Positions 24,322 to 32,482 of a stretch of DNA of 42,903 nucleotides are shown here, piece after piece. Numbering within the stretch: position 1 is the first letter of the stretch; every line of letters begins with the position of its first letter. Source of the stretch: Porphyromonadaceae bacterium UBA7180 (GTDB lineage Bacteria; Bacteroidota; Bacteroidia; Bacteroidales; Muribaculaceae). Both the position numbers and the translations under genes were made by a program. The notes beneath the pieces are model-generated. The model worked only from the letters and a program-made list of their open reading frames with translations. It was not told the origin of the DNA and searched no databases. Location of the stretch: positions 1 through 42,903 of the forward strand of contig DKVK01000024.1 in NCBI GenBank assembly GCA_002491165.1. Reading direction: 5' to 3'.

Positions 24322-26286
24322 TTATTCTTCGAGGAGGCGGAGGGGGCCTTGCACGGACATGTCGTGGCAGGGGATGCCGCGGTATTGGCAGCGGGAACGG
24401 ATGTCTTCGGTGCGGTAGTGCGGCAATCCGGGACGGACGGCCACCATGCGCGGCCGCGTGCGCTCCAGCATTTCTTCCGGGTCTTCGTATTCGCCTGGAC
24501 GCACCACCAATATGTCGCAGCCGCCGGGGCGTTCCGGTTTCCCCAGACGTTTTTTCGACGCTGTCACCACCACGTTGCGGCGCCCTATTCTCAACGCCGT
24601 TTCCCTCCCTTCCGGCACGGTGTGCTTCCTCTCCGAGGCGCCGGAGTATTCCATTATGGTGGTTTCGCCATAGTATGACTGCACGATGATGCCGTCAGCG
24701 GGTTGAGGTGCTTCAACGAACCATACGCTCCCTGTCGCCACGCACAGAATCGCTCCGGCGGCTGCCAACGGCATCGCCTTGCGCCGTTGCCTTACGGCCC
24801 ACATCAGCACCAACAGTCCGGCACACCACAGCAATACTGTTACTCCTGCCACATGCAGCTCCGGCGCGGTGCCTTCCCCCAACGTGCGGCAGAGTGAAAT
24901 CATGGCGTCATAGCCGGCGTCGAGCGTCCCGGTGAGCCATCCGTGCGGAATCCCAAGAGATGTTGCCGCTATGGCGCCCGCGCCTATTACGAGGTAGAAG
25001 GGGAGCAGGGGGAGGAGGATGAAGTTGGCCGGCAGGAACATGAGCGGGAAGGAGTGGAAATAGTAAGCGGTCAATGGCCATAGGCCGAATACGGCCAAAA
25101 GCGACGCCACAGGGCCGTATGCCACGCGCCGCCACTTCGGGGGGCGTCCCTCTGTCGGTGGAAAGATGACCCGCGTAAAGGCAATGAGCACGGCCACGCA
25201 GAGTACGCTCATCTGAAGTCCGGCATCGAAGAGGGCTGTCGGGGAAAAGAGCAATATCACGGCGGCGGCGAGGCAGAGGGCGTTGAGCGGCGAGTTGTGG
25301 CGTTGGAACACCCGCGCCGCCAATACCATGGTGGTCATAAGCGCGGCGCGCATCGCCGGGACATGCAACCCGCATACACAGACATACATCCACGTGAGCG
25401 CGAAGACGGTCGCCCAGCGCAGGGCGGGACGCCGCAGGAGCACCAGTGGCGAGGTGAGCAGTAGCAGGAACGACGCTATTATGCCTATGTGCAGGCCGCT
25501 GACGGCCAGTATGTGCGACACACCTGCGTCGCGCAGTGCTTCGCGCGCCTCGCGGTTGTCCACATTCTCGCTGCCCAGAAGTACGGTTTTGAGGAAAGCG
25601 CACGTTCCCGGCTTGGCCCCGGAGGCGTCGATGAGCGCTTCGCCTCGGCGTTGCGCCTCGCTGCACAGCCATCGGAAGTCATGGCACGGTTCGAGCGGCG
25701 TGATGTCTTCCGTCACCACGCGGCATTGTCGGTTTATCCCTTTGCCGCGCAGGTAAGCGGCATAGCCGGCGCGCTGTGTGTTGGGGTCGTCGGATACGGG
25801 TTCGAGGAAGTTGAAGAAGGAGAAACGGTCGCCGGGATGCAGATGCGTGCCGCTGCCGTAGATTTGTGCGCGGCTGTTGCGCAGGGTGATGGGGGAGGAG
25901 CCGTCGCGGTGCGACACCTGTTCGAGTCGGACGGTCAGGCTCTGTCCGTGAGGGCGCTCCTTCACCTTCTCTACCCGTGCCACGGTCATCTCGCGCCACT
26001 CCGTCTCTTCGTTACCGTCGAGTGTGTCGTTTCCGTTGAGTTGTCCGGATGCAATCCCGATGGCCACGAAGAGCAGCGCGAGGCAGAAGGGGCGTGCTTT
26101 TGCGGCGGCGACCGACCCTGCGACCGTGCGTCCTGCCAAGGCACACCCCGTAATTGCCGCGGCCGCGACAGCCGCCACGGCGCCGCACACCGCCCATGAG
26201 GCGCCGTAGCCCCACAACACTATGCCGGCCGTCAGCCCCGCCAGTAGCGGGAACATCGGCACCCGTTCGTTGACATCAGGTTTCAT
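24322..26286 (-). CDS. comEC: ComEC/Rec2-family DNA uptake channel
   Basis: A polytopic membrane protein of 654 residues (from 26286). It has an N-terminal membrane pair, a soluble OB-like domain, and the competence domain with the signature GVSHILAVSGLHIG followed by many helices. In natural transformation ComEC passes single-stranded DNA across the inner membrane. The C-terminal soluble part is short and lacks the HxHxDH motif of a full metallo-beta-lactamase domain, as in many Bacteroidetes members. The frame is open to an ATG at 26325, but a promoter at 26295-26325 excludes that start. ATG 26286 would be nearly leaderless; ATG 26256 is the next choice. Confidence 0.88.
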   Translation of the reverse strand: MKPDVNERVPMFPLLAGLTAGIVLWGYGASWAVCGAVAAVAAAAITGCALAGRTVAGSVAAAKARPFCLALLFVAIGIASGQLNGNDTLDGNEETEWREMTVARVEKVKERPHGQSLTVRLEQVSHRDGSSPITLRNSRAQIYGSGTHLHPGDRFSFFNFLEPVSDDPNTQRAGYAAYLRGKGINRQCRVVTEDITPLEPCHDFRWLCSEAQRRGEALIDASGAKPGTCAFLKTVLLGSENVDNREAREALRDAGVSHILAVSGLHIGIIASFLLLLTSPLVLLRRPALRWATVFALTWMYVCVCGLHVPAMRAALMTTMVLAARVFQRHNSPLNALCLAAAVILLFSPTALFDAGLQMSVLCVAVLIAFTRVIFPPTEGRPPKWRRVAYGPVASLLAVFGLWPLTAYYFHSFPLMFLPANFILLPLLPFYLVIGAGAIAATSLGIPHGWLTGTLDAGYDAMISLCRTLGEGTAPELHVAGVTVLLWCAGLLVLMWAVRQRRKAMPLAAAGAILCVATGSVWFVEAPQPADGIIVQSYYGETTIMEYSGASERKHTVPEGRETALRIGRRNVVVTASKKRLGKPERPGGCDILVVRPGEYEDPEEMLERTRPRMVAVRPGLPHYRTEDIRSRCQYRGIPCHDMSVQGPLRLLEE

Positions 26287-26294
26287 TTCGGTTG

Positions 26295-26325
26295 CAAAAG
26301 TAGGAATAATTCCGGTGACGGACAA
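26295..26325 (-). promoter_or_regulatory. promoter of comEC
   Basis: On the minus strand TTG (26325-26323) and TACTTTTG (26302-26295) are 20 bp apart. Transcription would begin near 26288, which rules out the upstream ATG at 26325 and leaves almost no leader for the ATG at 26286. Confidence 0.6.
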
Positions 26326-26419
26326 TGGTTGCAGGTTTTGAATGAATGTTAAAAGTGTTAATTAAAATTAATTTGACTAATCTGCGGTGCTCCGGAGTGC
26401 TGTTCGGGGCGCGCAGGGG

Positions 26420-26450
26420 TTGCAGGGACGGCGGAAAAGTATTAACTTTG
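26420..26450 (+). promoter_or_regulatory. promoter of the rpsF-rpsR-rplI operon
   Basis: TTG (26420-26422) and TAACTTTG (26443-26450) with a 20-bp spacer. The start near 26457 leaves a leader of about 80 bases before rpsF. Confidence 0.75.
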
Positions 26451-26459
26451 CGGCTGATT

Positions 26460-26490
26460 TGGAGGAGGAAACCGCTCCTGCGGCTGTAAC
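26460..26490 (+). promoter_or_regulatory. possible S6:S18-type autoregulatory leader
   Basis: Directly after the predicted start the leader reads GGAGGAGGAAACCGCTCC, a small hairpin-forming stretch containing ACCG. A known leader motif in many phyla binds the S6:S18 pair through a similar stem with a conserved CCG. Only position and this short similarity support the call. Confidence 0.3.
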
Positions 26491-26535
26491 CCTCTGACAG
26501 TCACAGTAATATTAATATCAAACCAGAAGAAACGC

Positions 26536-26919
26536 ATGAATCGTTACGAAACCGTTTTCATTTTAACTCCCGTTTTGTCTGACGAACAGATGAAGGAAGC
26601 GGTAAAAAAATTCCGTGATTTCCTGGAAAGCAACGAAGCTGAGGTAATCAACGAGGAATTGTGGGGTCTGCGCAAGCTCGCTTATCCCATCCAGAAAAAA
26701 TCCACAGGTTTCTACTCCATGTTGGAGTTTGCAGGCGCGCCTGACCTGATCAAGAAGCTCGAAACCGCCTTCCGCCGCGACGAGCGCGTAATCCGTTTCC
26801 AGACAGTACGTCAGGACAAACACCACGCAGAGTATGCCGAGAAACGCCGCACACTCCGCGCCAACAAAGCAAGTCAAACCCCCGCAGCCGAGCAGGCCGC
26901 TGAAACAAAGGAGAACTAA
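26536..26919 (+). CDS. rpsF: 30S ribosomal protein S6
   Basis: A 127-residue S6 protein, which binds 16S rRNA together with S18 on the platform of the small subunit. MNRYETVFILTPVLSDEQMKE is the classic N-terminus, and WGLRKLAYPIQKKSTGFY the classic centre. The tail after about 108 is Ala/Glu-rich and probably disordered. It heads the operon; rpsR starts 3 bp after its stop. Confidence 0.97.
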   Translation: MNRYETVFILTPVLSDEQMKEAVKKFRDFLESNEAEVINEELWGLRKLAYPIQKKSTGFYSMLEFAGAPDLIKKLETAFRRDERVIRFQTVRQDKHHAEYAEKRRTLRANKASQTPAAEQAAETKEN

Positions 26920-26922
26920 ACC

Positions 26923-27189
26923 ATGGCAGCAAACAACGAAATCCGTTATCTCACTCCGCTCAGCGTGGAGGTTCGCAAGAAAAAATATTGCCGTTTCAAA
27001 CGCAGCGGCATCAAATATGTGGACTACAAGGACCCCGAGTTCCTTAAGAAATTCCTCAACGAACAGGGTAAAATCCTTCCGCGCCGCATAACCGGAACTT
27101 CATTGAAATTCCAGCGCCGCGTGGCACGCGCCGTGAAACGCGCACGTATCCTCGCCCTGCTCCCCTACGTAACTGACTTGATGAAGTAA
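26923..27189 (+). CDS. rpsR: 30S ribosomal protein S18
   Basis: An 88-residue S18 protein, partner of S6. KKKYCRFKRSGIKYVDYKD and the ending RILALLPYV are typical, as is the GTSLKFQRRVARAVKRAR RNA-binding stretch. Normal length. Very tightly spaced behind rpsF and 34 bp ahead of rplI. Confidence 0.97.
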   Translation: MAANNEIRYLTPLSVEVRKKKYCRFKRSGIKYVDYKDPEFLKKFLNEQGKILPRRITGTSLKFQRRVARAVKRARILALLPYVTDLMK

Positions 27190-27223
27190 ACCCATCTATT
27201 AACCCGACAAAAAACGAAACAAC

Positions 27224-27682
27224 ATGAAAGTTATCTTGAAAGAAAATGTAACCGACCTGGGTTACAAAGACGACGTTGTCGAAGTAAAAGATGGATACGG
27301 CCGCAACTACCTGATACCTCAGGGAAAGGCTATCATCGCCTCCAAAGCCGCCCTCAAGCAGCTTGAAGAAGACCTCCGTCAGCGCGCACACAAAATACAG
27401 AAAGCCCTCGAAGAAGCCCAGGCCAAAGCCCAGGCTCTCGAAGGTGTACGCCTCACTATCCCCGCAAAGACCAGCGCCACCGGCACAGTCTTCGGCAGTG
27501 TGAACGCCATGCAGGTAGCAGCCGCTCTCCAGGCTCTCGGCCATGACATCGACCGTAAGATTGTCGACGTTAAGGTGCCCGTCAAGGAAGTCGGCGTCTA
27601 CACCGCTGTGGTACGCTTCCACAAGAACGTAGCCGTAGAGGTGGAGTTCGAGGTTATCCCCGAAGAAGAACCTCAGGCATAA
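27224..27682 (+). CDS. rplI: 50S ribosomal protein L9
   Basis: A 152-residue L9 protein. MKVILKENVTDLGYKDDVVEV and YGRNYLIPQGKAI form the N-terminal rRNA-binding domain. A long central helix (about 41-80) links it to the C-terminal domain, which ends in an acidic tail. Last gene of the operon, followed by a strong terminator. Confidence 0.97.
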   Translation: MKVILKENVTDLGYKDDVVEVKDGYGRNYLIPQGKAIIASKAALKQLEEDLRQRAHKIQKALEEAQAKAQALEGVRLTIPAKTSATGTVFGSVNAMQVAAALQALGHDIDRKIVDVKVPVKEVGVYTAVVRFHKNVAVEVEFEVIPEEEPQA

Positions 27683-27732
27683 GAAAAACAATGCGGCCGC
27701 GCGGCCGTAGCCTCCATACCTTAACCGGAGCT

Positions 27733-27773
27733 TTGTCCCGAAACCCTCGGGACAAGGCTTCGACTGTTTTTAT
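27733..27773 (+). terminator. terminator of the rpsF-rplI operon
   Basis: TTGTCCCGA (27733-27741) and TCGGGACAA (27747-27755) make a perfect 9-bp stem with a 5-base loop. A TTTTTATAAT run follows at about 27767. Confidence 0.8.
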
Positions 27774-27809
27774 AATACCGGAACAACTAATTCCGCGTAA
27801 TTCAACAAC

Positions 27810-28130
27810 ATGAAGAAAAAAGTTTGTAAAGTTTGCGGCGCCGAGATTCCAGCCGGAAGCCGTTATTGCAGCGAGTGTGGCGCCCGGCAACCGGCAACCG
27901 TTTTTCAAAAGCGCGTAGCGGCGGTGTGTTTCAGCTTTGTGGCATTTTTGATGGTCAATGGCATTGCCTTGCATTTTATTCTCCGCAGTCAAGAAAATGT
28001 TGCGCGGGAAAAAGCTACGGCCGATTCCGCCTGTGAGTCGATAGCCGTGCAGCAAACCGCCTATGAGATTGCGATGGAAGTCGCGGTCAGGGACTCCCTG
28101 ATGGCCGACTCTACGGCGTCTGGAAGATAG
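27810..28130 (+). CDS. small zinc-ribbon membrane protein
   Basis: A 106-residue protein of unknown function. The N-terminus is a zinc ribbon with two CxxC pairs (CKVCGAEIPAGSRYCSECG, 6-24). A single membrane helix follows (about 38-57, AAVCFSFVAFLMVNGIALHF), then a polar C-terminal region. It would sit in the inner membrane with the ribbon in the cytoplasm. A different reading frame remains open past its stop to 28305 and could be the continuation of a longer original protein after a frameshift. Confidence 0.65.
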   Translation: MKKKVCKVCGAEIPAGSRYCSECGARQPATVFQKRVAAVCFSFVAFLMVNGIALHFILRSQENVAREKATADSACESIAVQQTAYEIAMEVAVRDSLMADSTASGR

Positions 28131-28440
28131 TCGCCGCCATACCCCTCCCCTCGATGTTCGTGACCCACGTCAACGGCTCCATCGATATTCGGGACATAGA
28201 CAAGTTACGCTCTAAGCCTGTCCTTTTGGCTTGGGGGCGCATTATGCCGTTGCAATTGAGCCTTATACGAACGGTGTTGTACTGTCAGTACGTTCCTGAT
28301 TTCTGAAATATTGGCAACAAAGCGAAATAATTTTACCAAAAGAAGCAGATAATACAAAATTATTTTAATTTATTTTGTAATTAAAAAAAGAAGTGTTATC
28401 TTTGCGGCAGATTGATTTCTAACATTTAAAAAATTATACC
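28131..28440. other. intergenic region
   Basis: No intact gene. From about 28050 to 28305 a frame other than that of the zinc-ribbon gene is open and reads LYGVWKIVAAIPLPSMFVTH and onward, possibly a decayed C-terminus. After that the DNA is AT-rich and leads to the promoter of the C10 peptidase. Confidence 0.4.
28375..28404 (+). promoter_or_regulatory. promoter of the C10 peptidase
   Basis: TTG (28375-28377) and TATCTTTG (28397-28404) are 19 bp apart. The start near 28411 leaves a 30-base leader. Confidence 0.75.
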
Positions 28441-29739
28441 ATGAAAAGATTCAAGCAATTTATGCTGCTATTAGTAGTCTTACTGCTTGGCAGCTGTTCC
28501 AATGATCTCATGGAGTCTGTAAATCAGTCATCTGGCACTTCCGGTGCGACAACTCGTGTAGACATGCAGACGGCACTTGACCGTGCTGAAAGGATGCTTG
28601 CGAAGATAGAAGGGGGCAAAACCCGCTCGCGTAGAGTCGCCAGCATCCGTTATCTGAATATCGACGGAAAAACCCGTGCAGAAGGAAGTCTCGACTCGCT
28701 TTACTACATCATCAACTATGCTGACAACGGAGGATTTGCCGTTGCCGGGGCGGATACGCGTCTTGACGGAATCTACGCAATCTCGGAAGAGGGACACCTC
28801 GAAGAATCGGATGTCGAAGAGAATCCCGGTCTCCAATACTTTTTCGACATGCTCCCCGATGAAGAATGTCTCGATATGCTGGGAAAGCCCGGGATAGGAA
28901 CGGGTTCAGGTCCCGGTATGGGTATGGATACAACTCTGCTTGTTTTGCCTCCCATACAGTTCACGGATATAGATTTAAGTGAAAAGATAGGCCCGTATAT
29001 CCATCCTAATGTGAGCCACTGGCATCAAGAAGATCCATTCAATAATGAATGTCCTGTAAAGAATGGAATAAGGTGCCATGCGGGTTGCGTTCCGGTTGCG
29101 ACAGCTATTATTATGAGCTATTATGAATGGCCAAACAGTTATGGTAATAACGTGTATGATTGGCAGGCTATGAAGAATGCCACATTAGCCAACGGTCAAA
29201 TCATTGCGACGTATATACCTAATTTAATCCGTCACCTGGGAGCCGGGAATAACTATGATACATCATATCATATCGGAAAAGACGGATCCTCCTCTGACAC
29301 GAAAGCGCATTATAAACGGACGTTCCGGCATTTTGGATATCAAGAGCCAAAAGACTTTAAAGATTTCGATAATAACGCTCTTCAGGCATTTTTAAAAGAT
29401 TCCCATGGCCCGGTGTTGGTCAGGGGAAACAGAGATAAAGACGGTCATGCATGGGTGATAGACGGCTATTATTTAGACTCGCATGTCGGTACGGCATACG
29501 TAGGAGGCCGTGGAGGCGACGGACTCATGTTCCATGTAATATGGGGCTGGGGCGGAAATAGAAACGGCTACTTCAAGTTCGGAGGTTCAATTGAGTCCGT
29601 GTATAAATACAATGATTCAAACGACGATTGGCGATGGAAGCATTATTATCTATATGATAAGGAGGCTTACAAAGAGTATCTGGCATTTATCCAGTTCAAA
29701 AAAATGGAGTATGTGGGCGGTTTTGTCCCTAATAAATAA
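28441..29739 (+). CDS. C10-family cysteine peptidase (streptopain-like) lipoprotein
   Basis: A 432-residue secreted cysteine peptidase. The N-terminus is a lipoprotein signal with lipobox LGSC (C19). A prodomain of the Spi type (about 38-135) resembles the inhibitory propeptide of streptopain and Bacteroides C10 enzymes. The catalytic cysteine is C216 in CHAGCVPVATA and the catalytic histidine H336 in GHAWVIDGY; the following WGWGGNRNGYFKF (368-380) is the conserved Gly/Trp block. Such enzymes are made as zymogens and cut themselves free. It is expressed from its own promoter and followed after only a few bases by a small lipoprotein gene, likely in the same transcript. Confidence 0.93.
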   Translation: MKRFKQFMLLLVVLLLGSCSNDLMESVNQSSGTSGATTRVDMQTALDRAERMLAKIEGGKTRSRRVASIRYLNIDGKTRAEGSLDSLYYIINYADNGGFAVAGADTRLDGIYAISEEGHLEESDVEENPGLQYFFDMLPDEECLDMLGKPGIGTGSGPGMGMDTTLLVLPPIQFTDIDLSEKIGPYIHPNVSHWHQEDPFNNECPVKNGIRCHAGCVPVATAIIMSYYEWPNSYGNNVYDWQAMKNATLANGQIIATYIPNLIRHLGAGNNYDTSYHIGKDGSSSDTKAHYKRTFRHFGYQEPKDFKDFDNNALQAFLKDSHGPVLVRGNRDKDGHAWVIDGYYLDSHVGTAYVGGRGGDGLMFHVIWGWGGNRNGYFKFGGSIESVYKYNDSNDDWRWKHYYLYDKEAYKEYLAFIQFKKMEYVGGFVPNK

Positions 29740-29756
29740 TAATGTTGTATAAAGAT

Positions 29757-30299
29757 ATGGAAACGAAAAGAAACTTTTTGTACGTTCCGCTGCTTTTGGC
29801 GGCAATCTTCGCTGTGGTGTCGATTTTTTTCTCATCCTGCGGTGAACAAGATTTGGCGCCGGATAATTCAGTATTGCGCCTCTATGTTGAGAATGAAGAC
29901 GGAGAGAATCTTCTTGATCTGGCTACTTCCGGTAATCTTGTGGGAAAACTTGAAGCAAATTTGAACTATGAGGGAAAGACTTATACTTTAAGTTGGGTTG
30001 AGCTTACAGACCCGTTTCTCAGTGAGAATTGCATGTTTCCAAAAGGATATCCCGGCGCGGTGTTCCATGGTATTTGGTATGAAACCCACCCTTATCGCGG
30101 GGTTGTTGATAGAAACCATCTGGAGATAGGGACATTTTACGAACCGGATTTCAAGCATAAGCGTCTAACCGTCTCTTTCCCAAAATATGGTTTGAAATAT
30201 GACATAGAATTGTCAAGCAGAAACCCTAAACTTAAGGTAAACGGAAAGGAGGCCGAACCGTGGCAATACACCATAGTCCTTCCGGCTGAAAAGAAGTGA
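29757..30299 (+). CDS. small lipoprotein paired with the C10 peptidase
   Basis: A 180-residue predicted lipoprotein (METKRNFLYVPLLLAAIFAV then lipobox FSSC). I use the ATG at 29757 because it gives a clean signal peptide; an ATG at 29742 would add five residues. The mature part is mostly predicted beta strands with no motif I recognise. It directly follows the C10 peptidase gene and is likely co-transcribed. In Bacteroides fragilis, C10 peptidases have small neighbouring inhibitor proteins, so an inhibitor or chaperone role is a reasonable guess, based on position only. Confidence 0.65.
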   Translation: METKRNFLYVPLLLAAIFAVVSIFFSSCGEQDLAPDNSVLRLYVENEDGENLLDLATSGNLVGKLEANLNYEGKTYTLSWVELTDPFLSENCMFPKGYPGAVFHGIWYETHPYRGVVDRNHLEIGTFYEPDFKHKRLTVSFPKYGLKYDIELSSRNPKLKVNGKEAEPWQYTIVLPAEKK

Positions 30300-30319
30300 T
30301 ACGTTCATACCGTCTCCCC

Positions 30320-30367
30320 TAAGCGGAGGAAACCTGCAACCCGTAAGCGGAGGAAACCTGCAACCCG
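30320..30367. repeat. 24-bp perfect tandem repeat (two copies)
   Basis: TAAGCGGAGGAAACCTGCAA plus CCCG is present twice in a row (30320-30343, 30344-30367). On the other strand each unit contains GCAGGTTTCC, also present in the dispersed element at 42456-42483. Confidence 0.85.
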
Positions 30368-30402
30368 CGCCGTCCTTGCAAAAGGGTGGCGCGGCTTGTT
30401 TT
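30367..30402 (+). terminator. terminator after the small lipoprotein gene
   Basis: GCGCCGTCCTT (30367-30377) pairs with AAGGGTGGCGC (30382-30392), two pairs being G-U, and is followed by GGCTTGTTTTGTAAT. Confidence 0.7.
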
Positions 30403-30460
30403 GTAATAAATTTTGCAGAAGCGAATCCGGAAGTCCGGGGATTTTTCCGCCGATTATTAT

Positions 30461-30491
30461 TTGCGGATTCCGGGAAAATTTGCTATTTTTG
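30461..30491 (+). promoter_or_regulatory. promoter of dnaN
   Basis: TTG (30461-30463) and TATTTTTG (30484-30491) with a 20-bp spacer. The start near 30498 leaves about 68 bases of leader. Confidence 0.72.
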
Positions 30492-30565
30492 TATTTTGAT
30501 AGGGATACCCTCTCCTTGCGAGTTCCCTAACAACTTAACAGTTAGAAATATAACGCCACTCAGAT

Positions 30566-31693
30566 ATGAAATTTGTTGTACAGAGCAAGACGCTGCAAAC
30601 CCAGTTGCAGGCAGTCAGCAAGGTGATGAACACCAAAAACGCGATGACGATCCTCGATAATTTCCTTTTCATCATAGAGGGAAACACGCTCACCATAGTG
30701 GGCTCCGACCAGGAGAATGTCATGAAAGCGACCATGGACATCGAAGACAGCGACGGCGACGGCCGCATCGCCCTGAACGCCAAACGCCTGCTCGACCTGC
30801 TCAAGGAGGTCCCCGAACAGGGACTCACCTTCCTGGTGGACGACCAGACCCTGGCTCTCGAGATACAGTTCCTCTCCGGCCACCTCAACATGATGGCCGT
30901 CGACGCCAACGAATACCCCGAAGGGGACGCCCTCACCGGAGGGGAAACACGCCTCATGATCCCCGCCGCCGTGGTGCAGAAAGGCATCGAGGCCACCATC
31001 TTCGCCGTCAGCACCGAGACCCTCCGACCCGTGATGATGGGTATTTACTGGGACATCCACAACGACGACATTACCTTCGTCAGCTCCGACACCCACAAGC
31101 TGGTGCGCTACGTCAACTCCGAAGTGCAGCCCGGCATGGAACGCAGCTTCATCATCCCCGCCAAGCCCGCCGGCATCCTCCGCTCCGTAATCTCGGGGGA
31201 AGACACCGAAGTCGAGGTTCTCATCGGCGAAAAGAACGCCACCTTCACCGTAGGCCGCTACTCGCTGACCTGCCGCTTCATCAAGGGCAACTATCCGGAT
31301 TACACCCGCGTAATCCCGAAGGACAATCCCTACGAGGTGCAGGTGGACCGTGCTGGGTTCCTGCGCGCCGTGCGTTGTATAGCCGTTTCCGCCTCCCAGG
31401 CGTCGGGCCTCATCAAGTTCGACATCACCGAAGACCACATCCACCTCTCCGCCTCCGACGCCGACTACGCACTTTCGGCCGAAGAGAACGTCCCCTGCAC
31501 TTACAACGGCTCGCCGATGACCATCGGCTTCAAGGCGCAGTTCATGGTCGAGGTGCTCAGCAACTTGAAAGGGGAGACCGTGCTCCTGAAACTCTGCGAC
31601 CCCAGCCGCCCCGGCATCTTCACCCCCGAGGAGAAACAGCCCGACGAGGACCAGCTCACCCTGCTCATGCCGATGCAGACTTTCGACTACTAA
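30566..31693 (+). CDS. dnaN: DNA polymerase III sliding clamp (beta subunit)
   Basis: A 375-residue beta clamp that holds polymerase III on DNA. MKFVVQSKTLQTQLQAVSKV is the typical N-terminus; DTHKLVRY in the middle and the C-terminal LLMPMQ belong to the ligand-binding pocket and the last strand. Three repeated clamp domains of about 125 residues fit the length. It heads a run of DNA-metabolism and CoA genes and lies 21 bp ahead of a proofreading-type exonuclease gene. Confidence 0.97.
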   Translation: MKFVVQSKTLQTQLQAVSKVMNTKNAMTILDNFLFIIEGNTLTIVGSDQENVMKATMDIEDSDGDGRIALNAKRLLDLLKEVPEQGLTFLVDDQTLALEIQFLSGHLNMMAVDANEYPEGDALTGGETRLMIPAAVVQKGIEATIFAVSTETLRPVMMGIYWDIHNDDITFVSSDTHKLVRYVNSEVQPGMERSFIIPAKPAGILRSVISGEDTEVEVLIGEKNATFTVGRYSLTCRFIKGNYPDYTRVIPKDNPYEVQVDRAGFLRAVRCIAVSASQASGLIKFDITEDHIHLSASDADYALSAEENVPCTYNGSPMTIGFKAQFMVEVLSNLKGETVLLKLCDPSRPGIFTPEEKQPDEDQLTLLMPMQTFDY

Positions 31694-31714
31694 TCCACGC
31701 CCGCACCGTAACAG

Positions 31715-32482
31715 ATGGAATTGAAACTTGAACGCCCGCTGATTTTCTTCGACCTGGAGACCACGGGCACCAACATACTGAAAGACCGTATAGTAGAGAT
31801 TTCGGCGATAAAGCTGTGGCCCGACGGCCGCGAGGAGGTGAAGAGCCGCCGCGTAAACCCGGAATGCCACATCCCCGAGGAGGCCACCGCCGTGCACCAC
31901 ATCACCGACGATGACGTGCGCGAATGTCCCACCTTCGGGCAGCTCGCCAAGTCGATGCACGCTTTCTTCGAGGGGAGCGACATCGCCGGCTTCAACAGCA
32001 ACAAGTTCGACGTGCCGCTGCTCATTGAGGAGTTCGCGCGGCAGGGACTGTCGTTCAACGTCTCGGACCGCCGATTCATCGACGTCCAGAACATCTTCCA
32101 CAAGATGGAGCAGCGTACCCTGGTGGCCGCCTACCGCTTCTACTGCGGCAAGAACCTGGAGGACGCCCACTCGGCCACGGCCGACACCCGTGCCACCCTT
32201 GAAGTGCTGAAGAGCCAGCTGGACCGTTACCCCGACCTGGAGAACGACGTGGAGAAGCTTGCCGAGTTTTCGCGCCAGGGACGTAACCTCGACCTGGCCG
32301 GACGCATCGTGCTCAACGACAAGGACGAGCCGGTATTCAACTTCGGCAAGCACAAGGGCAAACGCGTCTGCGACGTGCTGCGCACCGAGCCCTCCTTCTT
32401 CGCATGGATAATGCAGGGAGAGTTCTCGCGCAACACCAAGGATGTCCTCATGCAGTTGAAAGCAAAATACTCGGCCAAATGA
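31715..32482 (+). CDS. DnaQ-like 3'-5' exonuclease (DEDDh)
   Basis: A 255-residue exonuclease. Exo I is FFDLETTG (11-18), Exo II is GFNSNKFDVPLL, and Exo III is HSATADTRATLEVL with the catalytic His and Asp. It may proofread for polymerase III or act in repair. After the exonuclease domain (about 175) there is a second small domain with FNFGKHKGKRVCDVL and FFAWIMQGEFS, known from other Bacteroidetes DnaQ-like proteins. It follows dnaN by 21 bp and overlaps coaBC by 4 bp (ATGA). Confidence 0.9.
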   Translation: MELKLERPLIFFDLETTGTNILKDRIVEISAIKLWPDGREEVKSRRVNPECHIPEEATAVHHITDDDVRECPTFGQLAKSMHAFFEGSDIAGFNSNKFDVPLLIEEFARQGLSFNVSDRRFIDVQNIFHKMEQRTLVAAYRFYCGKNLEDAHSATADTRATLEVLKSQLDRYPDLENDVEKLAEFSRQGRNLDLAGRIVLNDKDEPVFNFGKHKGKRVCDVLRTEPSFFAWIMQGEFSRNTKDVLMQLKAKYSAK

